Positions 42,349-52,117 of a stretch of 64,000 bases of DNA are shown one piece after another. A program made the position numbers and the translations under genes. Origin of the DNA: Gloeobacter violaceus PCC 7421. Lineage in GTDB: Bacteria > Cyanobacteriota > Cyanobacteriia > Gloeobacterales > Gloeobacteraceae. How positions within the stretch are numbered: the first letter of the stretch is position 1; every line of letters begins with the position of its first letter. The notes under the pieces are model-generated. The model made no database searches. It saw nothing but the letters and a program-made list of their open reading frames with translations, and was not told the origin of the DNA. The stretch is taken from contig NC_005125.1 of NCBI RefSeq assembly GCF_000011385.1, positions 2,852,001 through 2,916,000 on the forward strand. Direction: 5' to 3'.

Positions 42349-45300
42349 TCAAAGAGAGATCTCCAGTAATTGCATAAGATGCATAACCAGAGAGCCGCCG
42401 CGTGCAAGATCATTCGCCTTTAATTCAACTATCCTCCAGGCGGGATCAGCATCGCGAAGTCGCTCCCTGATGAAACGGTCGCGACGCAGGTTCTGTCCTT
42501 GGTGGAAACTGGCACCGTCGATGTAGATAGCAAGCTTTTTTTCTGCAACTGCAAAGTCAGCCAAAGAAATGGGGGGCTCTCCGGCATGTACTGCTATCGG
42601 AACTTGTTTTCGAGGGTGGAAGCCATACTCTTCAAAAAGCCGAAGAAATTTCAACTCAAGGGGCGACCCGACTTTTTCTGCGTAAGCTTCTAACCAAGGA
42701 TGCGGATCATCAATGTCACTCATTTGTAAATTTTGTCTAATAGGTGGCCCTTCGGCAAGTTGGTGGAGATCAGCAATTATCCGAGGCCAATGTAATAATT
42801 CATGAAATCGCTGGTTTTGATAAGACTTGAGGCAGCGATAGCAGGCAGTCTCACAACCCGTATGGTCCAAATGATCAATTGCGGCACGAGCAACAATATG
42901 CAATTCACTCGCGATTCGGCTTAAATATCCACTTCCTCCAATACTAGGATCGATAAAGCTTAAAGAAACCCAATTGAAGCGAGCGTTATCCTTGACAGCC
43001 TGCCAAGGACCTTCCAGTTCAAATTCAATCTCTGAACCATCTAGCATGTATACGTGTCGCATTCCAGTGCGCAGTGAAAATCCCAGCGAAAGCCCCCATG
43101 ATTGCAATCCCCGTTGTTCTACTGAACTGGGCACAGGAATAACCAAGCGCAATACTTCAGCCTTCAGCGCAGTGACGATTGCAAGGGGACGAAGTGCTGT
43201 TCCTGCCTGAGGACAGTCTTCGCGATGGCCATGTACATCTTGCTGAGAGTCTCGGGTGCGAACATTGCGTCGTTTGCTGCCGGCATCAAGCAGGCTTTGG
43301 GGAGTTAGCGAGCGCCCACAGCTACCACAAAGCAGATATCCTTTTGCATCAGGATGCAAGTAAGGCATTCCGTCATCTATCTCTTTTGGTGTGGGAGGAC
43401 GGCCCTCATTGAGCCAGCGAACCTCTTCTCCACGGCTCAGCCGTAAGGACCAGTCAGGTCCTACACTCCACCGGCCAACCACATCGCCGTCCCATTGGGG
43501 AAAAGTTTTTACAAGGTTGCCAGTTGCGTAACGATCTTCCTCATCCAGGATTGTGTTCTCGTTGGGCCTGGCGAGAAAACCGCCAAACTCAGCTGCTGGA
43601 ATTGGTTGCCCTGGCAGATCCGCCTGGCATCTGGGGCAGCGCGGATGCGCAGCATCGTAGCGTAATTGACAGGATTGGCAGAGGCGATAAGCCCAGTTCG
43701 GTCCTTCGTCTTTGGGATTCCATGGGGAAGCGTTGTCCAGTCCAATGACTTGCCAGCGCTTTGTACGGGCGTACACCTGAGCTTCAGGCTGGAACTGAGC
43801 AATCCCAAACCTCCGGGCAACTGTTACGGGATCTTCCTCGTGCGGATCCCCCAGTAAGCGCAAACTCGCAGGCTGGGTGGGAAACTCGTAGCCCGGCAGA
43901 ATACCAAACTCGGCAAACCTTCGCAAAGGATACCCCGCCGAACCATCGTCTGCTTCTTGCTGATTGCGTCGTCGTTCAGTCTCGATCCCCAGAAGACGGG
44001 CAACCATATCGCCCGCTTGAGCAGCGGCTCTTCTACCTGTGAGTGCTGCTGCATAAGTATCTAAAGCTCTCCTGAGTTCTTGTACTTGTCTGGCTGTGCG
44101 CTCCACAACATCCTGGATGCGCTCGCGTAGAGATTTCAGGTTATGGCGCAACTGGGAAGTGTCGAGCATTGCAGCAGGTAGTATGTCAACTCCCCAAGCA
44201 TCCTGCGCCATAGAGAGGGCATACTCTTGTTGGGCTGTGACTGATGCGATCAGAGCATCGACGGCTTGCTGATTTATTTCGCCAGCCGGAGACACGTACT
44301 CGACCATCTTGCCGGCCAGTCCTGGTTCGGCAGTACCAAAAGCAATGGCGTTGAGGTGGCGGAGAATAACATCGCGATTGCCCAGGGCCAGAGCCGGTGC
44401 TGGTACCTCGCCTGAGATCATCTCGGCAGGCTTGTCATAAAAATACTGGTCGTGGGGGGTGCTGCGGGCATAGCCGAGCACTAGACCAACACGGGTTCGT
44501 CGGCCTGCTCGCCCTCCGCGCTGAGCGTAGTTGTCAGGACGGGGTGGAACGTTTCGCAAAATGACCGCATCGAGACCACCGACATCGATGCCCATCTCCA
44601 GCGTTGGCGAGCAAGCGAGGAGATTGACTTTGGAGACTTCTGCCGATGCTTTAAAGTCGTTTTCGAGTTGAACCCGGATATCGCCAGGAATCTGAGCGGT
44701 ATGTTCTCGAGCTATTAGTGGAACGAACTGTTCCGAGTAGATGCGTCGTACCGTTCGGTTGTCTTCGGCATCAACCCATCGGATGAAGTATCCATGACAA
44801 CGTGGACAGGGAAAACGCTCAGGTGCCTCGGCAAGCACGAATCCACATACACGGCAATGCATACGCACATGAGCTGTAACAAGTTTTAGCCGGACTTGTT
44901 CCGCTTGCACCTGGAGCAGCCGTGCACGTTCGCGATAACCCAGCAGTTCAAATGCAACCAGATAACTCCCATCTTTCAAAAACTGTAAGAGCTCGACCAT
45001 GCGATCCACTGTCGGTGCGGCACCGCCAAAGCAGTTGATAAGATGCTTTAAAATGCGTTCAAGGCTAGGTCCTTTACCTCCAATACGCGGTCTGCGCCAG
45101 GCATTATTGAGTTTGATGCCCGATTCAACTTGAGTGGAATCTAAATAAGCTGCGGGATTTCCCTCCGAGGTGGCTGCATAGCCCTGGGGCCGCTTGACCC
45201 GCCTTTCCCACTCGGCGGCGCGCATGTAGGCTGGATAACTCGGGTGCGCCGGATGGAAGCGCAGCAGTTCGCGCGAAAGGCATCCGCGCACCCGCATCTC

Positions 45301-48012
45301 ATCTAGCAAGCATCGGCAAATGTGCTCCAATTGCGATAGTGTGACGCCTAGTGCTTTAGCCAGAGCACTCCCACGCGCCTGAACGTATTCACTCAATCGA
45401 TCGTAAGTGACACTGACAAGGCCGAGGTTAATCAGTGTGGCCCGATAACCGGCGTTGACAGCAATCTCATCGAGCAGTGGAGCTTCTTCCCAGACACGAA
45501 TGCGTTGCAGTGTTTCATCCGGCAGCCAGGAGTTATTTTCCTCCGGGACGTAGGGATTGTCCCGTTCGCGAACTCCTTCTTCGCCGAGCAATTCGACCAT
45601 TCTCTGAATAGTCAGCACTCCATGACCATTAAGTAGACGGACTATACGTCTTCGCATTCGATCATAACGGCTGGCAAAATGGATAAACCGAGCTTGGTGA
45701 GCTGCATCCTGACGACTATCGCTGAAGACCAGCAGCCGCTCCTTCCCATCATGATTCGGCCGGTTCTTGTTTTCTTCAGCTAAAGCCTCGACCAGTCCCT
45801 CTCCCATCACTTTGACCGCGGCAGAGGTACCTAGGGCAACTGGGGTAATCACATTGCGGCTGCCGGCAGAACCGCCACAGCACAAACATTGTGTACGGGC
45901 CGGGGCAAGGGTTGCTCGGAGTGGATAGGTTGTTGTATCAACGCTGAAAGCGAGGGTATGCGGATCGAAAGAGCCTTCGCGCACCAGGCGCTGCCGCATT
46001 TGAGTGGGCTGACGCCTGCTGCGACTGCGCTGTAGTGTGTTGTTGCCTGCTTCCTCTTCCTCTTCTTCAATATCCGCTGTCAGTTCAAATCGTGCTGGGT
46101 CGTAGAGAAGCCACTCATATTCCTCTGAATTGCTTGCACTTGGTTGCAGTGGTCCAGCAGCTGGATCATTGGGATTGCCACCGACAAAGCGCAGATAATC
46201 CGCTCCGCAGTTACGGCACAGGTACAGTGGTGCAGTGGATGCGCTACATTCGCAACGCTCCTCGCCCATCGGGTAAAGCTTCCCGCAGGTCGGGCTGACG
46301 CAGCGATGGAAACGCCAACCACCCCGCACAAAACGATGTATACGCAACCTCAGCACTCCGGGAATGTTTTCAGGTAGCGCCGCGCCAATACTGAGGGCTG
46401 CTCGCACCTCGCTCTCGATGTCAGCCTCCCTGCAGCCCTTCCGTTCGGGCACCTCAACTCGCACGCGCGCCACGAGCTGGCTGATGGACATGGGAGAGCC
46501 GATAAGCCACCGATTGAGATCCCACAGGAGCCGACAGCGACGAGTTGCTTGATCGAGAGGGGTGTCCGGGTTTTGCCCGCTTAGGGTACATAGTGCCTGT
46601 CTGACTGCTTCGGCGTCCGAAACATCGACTTCCTCGACAGCCGACCAGTGCAGTGGATACTGTGCTTCCCCCGGAATCTCGACATCCTGCAGTTGTTCAC
46701 CGAGGACGCGAATGGTTTGCGGTTCGGCTCCCGTCAGCTTGCTGAAAAAGTCTTGAACTGCTTCGTCGCGGAGCCGAACCAGTTCGGCGCGGGGGAGCTG
46801 TCCCTGCTCACCCACACTTTTGATGGTGGCCGAAGTACCCACCGGCAGCAGTTCGGGGTAGCGTCTTGCCCGCTGTGCTGCGGCCACATCGGCAAGCCAG
46901 TCGTGCCGGGCACGTCCTAGATGGGTCTTAAGCCGACGCACCAGCAGGGCAATGTTGCTTCCTAGCGTGCCGCGGTAGGTATGGACTTCATCGAGGACCA
47001 AAAAACGACAGCGATGATTGGCAAAGATGGCATCTCTGTCCGCCGGGCGCACCAGCAGGTACTCCAGCATCATGTAGTTGGTGAGCAGGATGTGGGGTGG
47101 ATTTTGCCGGAGTCTCTCCCGGTCGGCTTGCTTGGTCCCCCGGTCGTACTGCTCGACGGAGACGGCTCCTGACCAGCCCGATTCTTGTAAGTACTGCCGG
47201 ATGCGCTGGAGCTGATCGTTGGCCAGGGCGTTCATCGGGTAAACGAGGATCGCCGTCAGTCCGGGTTGTTTAAAGTGAACGGCATCTTCGATGGCGTTCT
47301 GGATGACCGGCAGCAGGAAAGTCTCGCTTTTGCCGCTCCCCGTTCCCGTGGTGACGACCAACGGCGATGCCTGTGGTCCCAACAAGTGAGCGATCCCCTC
47401 GGATTGGTGCAGGTAGGCGCGTTTGTTATTGGAACGCTTCTCCATCACCTGAGCCAGTTTCTGGTCGATGGGCAGTTCACGCCAGCGTTGGCCGTCTTTG
47501 AACGGCCGATGGGCTTGAAAAAACGGTTCTTGGGCTAAAAAGAGCGGCTCATCGAGTGCCTTCTCCAGAGCTTGCTTGAGTGCAGGGTCTTTTGCACGGA
47601 ATTCTGTGAGCAGGTAGTCGCGGTACCCTGCGATCACTTTATCGAGGGCGCGGATCGGGTGAAGGACGGTTGCCCGGGAAACCGATTGCTTGACAATCGC
47701 AGGCGCTATTTCCGGCGGCTCCAGGGCTTCGGGGCGAGGAGCAGTCTTGGGCTCGCTCGCAGAGCCATTGCGCCGGACAATCTCCTGAGAAAGTTGGTCT
47801 GCGAATCCGCCGGTGAGGGTGGCTGAATCGAGAACCTCCGCGAGTTCCAGAAAGCCCCAGCCCTCTGGAATGTCCGAAAAAAGTAAGGTGAGCTGTTTCT
47901 CGGTAAGCGCCTCTACACCGGTGCAATCTAGAACGACGAGACCCTGTCCCATCAGATGGCTGGCCGAAGTCAGAGCCGCATCGCCTTTTTGTAAGAGGTC
48001 TCTGAGTTTCAT
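42349..48012 (-). CDS. Giant DEAH-type helicase with DUF1998 and a C-terminal nuclease-like domain (DruE-like)
   Basis: This encodes 1887 residues. The N-terminal 80 residues (GQGLVVLDCTGVEALTEKQL) look STAS-like. Helicase motifs follow: TGTGSGKSETFLLPV (Walker A, about 226), YPMNALANDQL, VLDEVHTYRG (about 341) and QRGGRAGRRTRVG (motif VI, about 1167). Several zinc-type Cys clusters occur (CPRCHGYF; CQSCQLRYD), and CETACYRCLKSYQNQ near 1722 is the DUF1998 signature. The last 110 residues (ISLADFAVAEKKLAIYIDGA) resemble DUF559/Vsr-type PD-(D/E)XK nucleases, although the usual acidic residue before the IDG is Tyr. The DEAH-DUF1998 layout and size recall DruE of Druantia. The ATG at 48012 overlaps the UvrD stop. 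Confidence 0.85.
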   Translation of the reverse strand: MKLRDLLQKGDAALTSASHLMGQGLVVLDCTGVEALTEKQLTLLFSDIPEGWGFLELAEVLDSATLTGGFADQLSQEIVRRNGSASEPKTAPRPEALEPPEIAPAIVKQSVSRATVLHPIRALDKVIAGYRDYLLTEFRAKDPALKQALEKALDEPLFLAQEPFFQAHRPFKDGQRWRELPIDQKLAQVMEKRSNNKRAYLHQSEGIAHLLGPQASPLVVTTGTGSGKSETFLLPVIQNAIEDAVHFKQPGLTAILVYPMNALANDQLQRIRQYLQESGWSGAVSVEQYDRGTKQADRERLRQNPPHILLTNYMMLEYLLVRPADRDAIFANHRCRFLVLDEVHTYRGTLGSNIALLVRRLKTHLGRARHDWLADVAAAQRARRYPELLPVGTSATIKSVGEQGQLPRAELVRLRDEAVQDFFSKLTGAEPQTIRVLGEQLQDVEIPGEAQYPLHWSAVEEVDVSDAEAVRQALCTLSGQNPDTPLDQATRRCRLLWDLNRWLIGSPMSISQLVARVRVEVPERKGCREADIESEVRAALSIGAALPENIPGVLRLRIHRFVRGGWRFHRCVSPTCGKLYPMGEERCECSASTAPLYLCRNCGADYLRFVGGNPNDPAAGPLQPSASNSEEYEWLLYDPARFELTADIEEEEEEAGNNTLQRSRSRRQPTQMRQRLVREGSFDPHTLAFSVDTTTYPLRATLAPARTQCLCCGGSAGSRNVITPVALGTSAAVKVMGEGLVEALAEENKNRPNHDGKERLLVFSDSRQDAAHQARFIHFASRYDRMRRRIVRLLNGHGVLTIQRMVELLGEEGVRERDNPYVPEENNSWLPDETLQRIRVWEEAPLLDEIAVNAGYRATLINLGLVSVTYDRLSEYVQARGSALAKALGVTLSQLEHICRCLLDEMRVRGCLSRELLRFHPAHPSYPAYMRAAEWERRVKRPQGYAATSEGNPAAYLDSTQVESGIKLNNAWRRPRIGGKGPSLERILKHLINCFGGAAPTVDRMVELLQFLKDGSYLVAFELLGYRERARLLQVQAEQVRLKLVTAHVRMHCRVCGFVLAEAPERFPCPRCHGYFIRWVDAEDNRTVRRIYSEQFVPLIAREHTAQIPGDIRVQLENDFKASAEVSKVNLLACSPTLEMGIDVGGLDAVILRNVPPRPDNYAQRGGRAGRRTRVGLVLGYARSTPHDQYFYDKPAEMISGEVPAPALALGNRDVILRHLNAIAFGTAEPGLAGKMVEYVSPAGEINQQAVDALIASVTAQQEYALSMAQDAWGVDILPAAMLDTSQLRHNLKSLRERIQDVVERTARQVQELRRALDTYAAALTGRRAAAQAGDMVARLLGIETERRRNQQEADDGSAGYPLRRFAEFGILPGYEFPTQPASLRLLGDPHEEDPVTVARRFGIAQFQPEAQVYARTKRWQVIGLDNASPWNPKDEGPNWAYRLCQSCQLRYDAAHPRCPRCQADLPGQPIPAAEFGGFLARPNENTILDEEDRYATGNLVKTFPQWDGDVVGRWSVGPDWSLRLSRGEEVRWLNEGRPPTPKEIDDGMPYLHPDAKGYLLCGSCGRSLTPQSLLDAGSKRRNVRTRDSQQDVHGHREDCPQAGTALRPLAIVTALKAEVLRLVIPVPSSVEQRGLQSWGLSLGFSLRTGMRHVYMLDGSEIEFELEGPWQAVKDNARFNWVSLSFIDPSIGGSGYLSRIASELHIVARAAIDHLDHTGCETACYRCLKSYQNQRFHELLHWPRIIADLHQLAEGPPIRQNLQMSDIDDPHPWLEAYAEKVGSPLELKFLRLFEEYGFHPRKQVPIAVHAGEPPISLADFAVAEKKLAIYIDGASFHQGQNLRRDRFIRERLRDADPAWRIVELKANDLARGGSLVMHLMQLLEISL

Positions 48013-50132
48013 AGCAGTTCCTGTCTGCACCAGTAAGGAGCAACGAGACTATCGAGGAAGCGCGACGGCGTCGAGCGGGAGCCGCACACCATCAAGGCCC
48101 GCATTGCCCGCGAGCAGCCGACGTAGAAGAGTCGGCGCTGCTCGTCGAGGACGGTGGGCACCTCGTCGGGGGGGATGTAGGCATCCAGGTAAGGGATATT
48201 GCCTTCGTCGAAGCCTGCCACGACGACAAAAGGAAATTCCAATCCCTTGGCTGAATGAAGGGTCATCACCTTAATGTAGGGCTTGCGGATGTCGATTTCT
48301 CGGCGTGATACGAACTTGGCGTTCAAGTCGAGGCTATCGAGCTGTTTGGCGATGGCCATACCCATGTGGTTGCTCGGGCAGAGGACGGCGCTGCCGTGGA
48401 GGGGAAGGCGGAACTTTTGGGCTGCTGCAATCAAGAACTCGCGGATTGCGCTTACCTGGCCTTCGAAGTCGTCGGACAGCAAAATGGTAGGCGCATCGCC
48501 ACGGTGAGGGGAAGGATGTTGGTAGAGGCATTCTTCGTCCCCGGCTTCGCTGTTCTGAAGGATGGCGATGCAGGCACCGGCGATTTCCTCGGTGTTGCGG
48601 TAGTTGCGCTTGAGCAGCAGCGTTCTGCCCGCCACCTTGAGGTCGGCATGCACCTGCTTCCAGCTGAAACCGCGATGGTAGAGCGACTGGGAGGCGTCCG
48701 CCGTCAGGTAGACACCTCCCGGCGAGGTGGCCAGGCTCATCATGAAGCGCAATTTCACCGGCGGCAGATCCTGCGCTTCGTCGACAACGACGGCCTGATA
48801 AGGAGGCTGGGGAAGGCTTTCGACCAGATCCCTCGCCCTGGAGTGCAGTTGCTCCCAGGTGATGAGCTTCTTTTGGGCGAGCAGTTGGCTCCAGGTTTGA
48901 TAGACAGCCCAGATTGCTTCTCGAATGTTGGCCTTCAGGGGTGTACCGCGACCGCGCCGCTCGATCTCCAGGTACTGCTCAGGGGTTGTCAGTTCCCAGG
49001 CTTCGATGATCGTCCGGATCTCGCTCAACAAGTAAGGCACCCCGAGCCGCTTGAGCACTTCGAGGCGAACGCCACGGTCAAAAGCATTGGTGGCAGGGAT
49101 CGCGGTTGTTTTGAGCGCCTCTTCGAGCAGGACGACTGCCTCGTTATCTTCGACAATGTGGGGTTTGCCGTAGGTCTGGGAGAAATACTGGTAAGCCATT
49201 CGGTCGATGGTGCTTACCTCCGCGCCTGCCGTCGCCGCATTCTGGCCGAGTAGTTGTTCGAGCAGCTGTGCGGAGTAGTTGACCAGGGCGTTGGTGTAGG
49301 TCGTAAAAAGTACTGGACTATGGCCGGCATCGAGCAATTTCTTGACTCGATAGAGTGCAAGGGTGGATTTGCCAGTGCCCGGTCCTCCTTTGACGAGGAT
49401 AGGGCCGCTGCTCCCGAAGTCCCGCAGCTTCTCTTGTTCAGGATCGAGCTTGAGCAAAAAAGCAATCAAGTCGCCCTCGACGAAGCGCTCCAGATCCTCC
49501 GGCTGTTGCAGCACAAACTCCGGCTGAACGGCAATTTCCTCAATGGGGCGGGGGTAGAGATTATCGAGGAGGCGGCTGATCAGGTTGTTGGGCAGGGGGA
49601 GATCGAGAATCTGCTCGGAGGTGCGCACCGCCAGCACCTCGGACCAGTCCTCCTCTGGAATCTGCCATTGCTTGAGCAACTCCGGCGTCAGCTCGAAGGG
49701 GAGGGACGTAGTGACTCGGTTTTCTCTGGTAACGGTTTGCGGCAGCGACTCCGGCTCCTCGGGAATATAAACAGGGACAAGCACCGGCTCATCGGTTGCC
49801 TGGGGTTCGAGTAGGGCCGGGTCGGGAGGTGCGCCGGGCACTTCAAACTCCGGCAAACCCAGTTCGTAGGTGCTCTCATCTCGCTTGCGAATACTCAGAA
49901 GCTTGATCCAGCCGCTTCCGAAGCTGTAGATGAGCCGGTAATCACCCAGTCGGATGCGGTAGACGTTGTTCTTGAAGTCCTTGAGCCTTTTGATGTTGCC
50001 CTTGGCGGATACCGGATCTCGCTTGAGGAGCTTGATGGTGCGTTTGACCCTGTCCTGAATGGTTTGGGGAACATTGAGCAGTTCGTTCAGGAAGGTTTCG
50101 GTAAAGGACGTTTCCCACAGGGTTGCAGGCAT
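48009..50132 (-). CDS. RelE/ParE-like domain fused to a UvrD-type helicase
   Basis: This encodes 707 residues. Residues 1-75 look like a RelE/ParE-family toxin fold: ETFLNELLNVPQTIQDRVKR, then GNIKRLKDFKNNVYRIRLGD and YRLIYSFGSGWIKLLSIRKR. A linker of about 130 residues is followed by a superfamily 1 helicase: VKGGPGTGKSTLALYR (about 250), VVVDEAQDLPPVK (about 447), LKRNYRNTEEIAG and MTLHSAKGLEFPFVVVAGFD (about 627). Stand-alone RelE proteins cut mRNA on ribosomes; here the fold could be a sensor or an RNA-binding or nuclease part. It is translationally coupled to the giant helicase. Confidence 0.85.
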   Translation of the reverse strand: MPATLWETSFTETFLNELLNVPQTIQDRVKRTIKLLKRDPVSAKGNIKRLKDFKNNVYRIRLGDYRLIYSFGSGWIKLLSIRKRDESTYELGLPEFEVPGAPPDPALLEPQATDEPVLVPVYIPEEPESLPQTVTRENRVTTSLPFELTPELLKQWQIPEEDWSEVLAVRTSEQILDLPLPNNLISRLLDNLYPRPIEEIAVQPEFVLQQPEDLERFVEGDLIAFLLKLDPEQEKLRDFGSSGPILVKGGPGTGKSTLALYRVKKLLDAGHSPVLFTTYTNALVNYSAQLLEQLLGQNAATAGAEVSTIDRMAYQYFSQTYGKPHIVEDNEAVVLLEEALKTTAIPATNAFDRGVRLEVLKRLGVPYLLSEIRTIIEAWELTTPEQYLEIERRGRGTPLKANIREAIWAVYQTWSQLLAQKKLITWEQLHSRARDLVESLPQPPYQAVVVDEAQDLPPVKLRFMMSLATSPGGVYLTADASQSLYHRGFSWKQVHADLKVAGRTLLLKRNYRNTEEIAGACIAILQNSEAGDEECLYQHPSPHRGDAPTILLSDDFEGQVSAIREFLIAAAQKFRLPLHGSAVLCPSNHMGMAIAKQLDSLDLNAKFVSRREIDIRKPYIKVMTLHSAKGLEFPFVVVAGFDEGNIPYLDAYIPPDEVPTVLDEQRRLFYVGCSRAMRALMVCGSRSTPSRFLDSLVAPYWCRQELL

Positions 50133-50342
50133 ACTGTTCTCCCTCGATGCCAGGTTGAGAGCACTGGCAGTGATGATATGTACCGGAATTCTTAGCGAAC
50201 CGGCCGGTGAAGGTCCAAAAACTTTAGCATATTCTTACAAAGAGTACCGGCAGTCGCAGAGCGTCGTCCGCTGTTGACTGCATTTTCTATGGCGGGATTA
50301 ATTGAGTGCCTGACGGGTGATCGCACGGCTGGTAGCCCGCAG

Positions 50343-51488
50343 CTACCGACCAGGAACCAGTGCGAATCCACGAGGGTTTTGCAGTACATATGAGGAGCCC
50401 TCCTTCAAGAGATTGCCCCTGCAGATGACCTCGGCGTCAGATCCGTGTGCACGAATTGCAAGTTCGTATTCTTTAAGAGAAAGACTGATTTTGACGTTTT
50501 TCCGTCTATCGTCGACGATACAAGCCACAGTCACCGTGCCGATGGTTTCATTCTCCGGCAACTGCAACTTTACGACTCTTCCACGCACCTCAAAATCTTC
50601 ATAGATGCCTTTGCGCAGTAAATTCGCAGCCGCTTCAATCGCAGGCATGAGACTTGGAGAAAGGTGGACCTTCTGAGGTGCGTCCGGTCGCGGGAGTGAA
50701 GCAGACCAATTCAGCGACACTTCGACACCCTGATTTCCCGCACTTTCATTGAGCCCGAGAATTGCGTCGCAGAGGTTGGCGCTGACACCCGCCCTAACGA
50801 CCTTCCAGAAAATTTCTGCATCTTGTGCGGTGCGCACCTGCTTGGCTGCTCCCTCGACAGCAGCCAGGGCACTCATCAATTTTTCGGTCACCCGTCTTTC
50901 GAAAGCTTCATGAACGGAAGCATGGGCTGTGGATGCAGAAAGCTCTCTTGGAGCTGAAGATAGTGGGGAGATAATATTCAGAATGTAGCTTCCTTCCTGA
51001 GGCTGCGCCAGTCGCAATCTGCGGATGTATTGGCTTGCCTGTTGAGGTTTGCGGTCGTGGAAAGCCTTCGATTCAACGGCAGAGCAGGCAGCGTAGGCAA
51101 GTGCATTCCTGGCGTGCTTGTGGAGATTAATGCCATCTTCTAGAGGAAGGCTTCCGTCTTCAGCAGCGAATGGATGGTTCGCACGGAAACGAACGACGTC
51201 AACCGAGACAGTTACCAAGTCAAATAAGATCTCTTCTTGTGAGCGATTCTCGGCAATTGCAAGGGTCTGCAGAACATCGTGGATTCGATCTGAAAAATCC
51301 CGGGCTTCAGGATCAGTAGGCACCAGCACTTCGAACGCCTGTTCAGGAGAACCGTTTCCAAGAACCCAGATAGTCGCCCTCTCGCCGAAGTGGCGTTGCT
51401 CGTGCCAGTGTTTCTTGCCGAGATAGGCAACAACCTGATGCGGTTGCACCGACTGCAGAACTTTGGTGTCCAGAATATCCGCTTTCAT
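50343..51488 (-). CDS. Unknown 381-residue protein of the defence operon
   Basis: No known domain is recognised. The N-terminal part (residues 1-150) has alternating strands and helices (VVAYLGKKHWHEQRHFGERA; RIHDVLQTLAIAENRSQEEI) and ends near LHKHARNALAYAACSAVESK. The middle (about 190-250) is helical. The C-terminal third is strand-rich (VTVACIVDDRRKNVKISLSL). It overlaps the preceding DUF4365-like gene by four bases, so the two are coexpressed and probably form a complex. About 210 bases without a gene follow before the UvrD gene, where a second promoter may lie. Confidence 0.7.
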   Translation of the reverse strand: MKADILDTKVLQSVQPHQVVAYLGKKHWHEQRHFGERATIWVLGNGSPEQAFEVLVPTDPEARDFSDRIHDVLQTLAIAENRSQEEILFDLVTVSVDVVRFRANHPFAAEDGSLPLEDGINLHKHARNALAYAACSAVESKAFHDRKPQQASQYIRRLRLAQPQEGSYILNIISPLSSAPRELSASTAHASVHEAFERRVTEKLMSALAAVEGAAKQVRTAQDAEIFWKVVRAGVSANLCDAILGLNESAGNQGVEVSLNWSASLPRPDAPQKVHLSPSLMPAIEAAANLLRKGIYEDFEVRGRVVKLQLPENETIGTVTVACIVDDRRKNVKISLSLKEYELAIRAHGSDAEVICRGNLLKEGSSYVLQNPRGFALVPGR

Positions 51489-52108
51489 GGGTGCCCATTC
51501 TGTACAATGCGGGACATAATGCCTTTCAAACCGTTGATATCAAAGACATTCGTGCGTGGGAGCCTGACTGTTATTTCGTCACTATTTTGAGTGGATGGCC
51601 AGTTGCGCAAAGATTCCCAGTAGCCACAGCGTTTCATGCACAGTGCTTGTTCAGAATGTTGCAGCCATGTACTGGGATCGTCGTTGTCAGGCACCAGGAC
51701 GAGGATCAGGATGATAGGAATCGTTTGCCTGGGATCGATCAACTCCTCGTAATTTTTGACTGCAAGCTTGTTGTACACCACATGGGTTTGGGAGAGGGTG
51801 GCGTTCCAGGTGCACTTCACCTGGGCGTTGAGGTGCGGATTGCGCTTGGTGCCGTGGACGCCCGGTGCCGCAATCTGTATATCGATGCCTTGATTGTCAA
51901 GAAGCCTCGATGCCCTCACGATGGAGTACCCGGTAGCTGCAACGACTGCATCGACGTATGCATAGCTGAACTCCTCTTTACAAAGGTTCAGGTTCACTCC
52001 CCAAGAGCCTCTACGTTGTTCGCCGGTGGTTTTCCAGTGTAGTACACGGTTATTCTTCATGTATAGCTCCGGGCCAGTTTTTTGCAGCGTGTCTTTGTAG
52101 TAGAACAT
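51485..52108 (-). CDS. DUF4365-like protein (PD-(D/E)XK nuclease-like)
   Basis: This encodes 207 residues. The segment KEEFSYAYVDAVVAATGYSI, then LLDNQGIDIQIAAPG and LNAQVKCTWN, matches the E...D..GID.Q...QVK pattern of DUF4365, which is believed to have a PD-(D/E)XK nuclease core (Asp of GID; Gln and Lys of QVK). DUF4365 proteins occur in defence islands. It starts nine bases after the methylase stop and overlaps the next gene by four bases. The ATG at 52060 (MKNNRVLHW) is another possible start. Confidence 0.75.
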   Translation of the reverse strand: MFYYKDTLQKTGPELYMKNNRVLHWKTTGEQRRGSWGVNLNLCKEEFSYAYVDAVVAATGYSIVRASRLLDNQGIDIQIAAPGVHGTKRNPHLNAQVKCTWNATLSQTHVVYNKLAVKNYEELIDPRQTIPIILILVLVPDNDDPSTWLQHSEQALCMKRCGYWESLRNWPSTQNSDEITVRLPRTNVFDINGLKGIMSRIVQNGHP

Positions 52109-52117
52109 GGGTACTTC

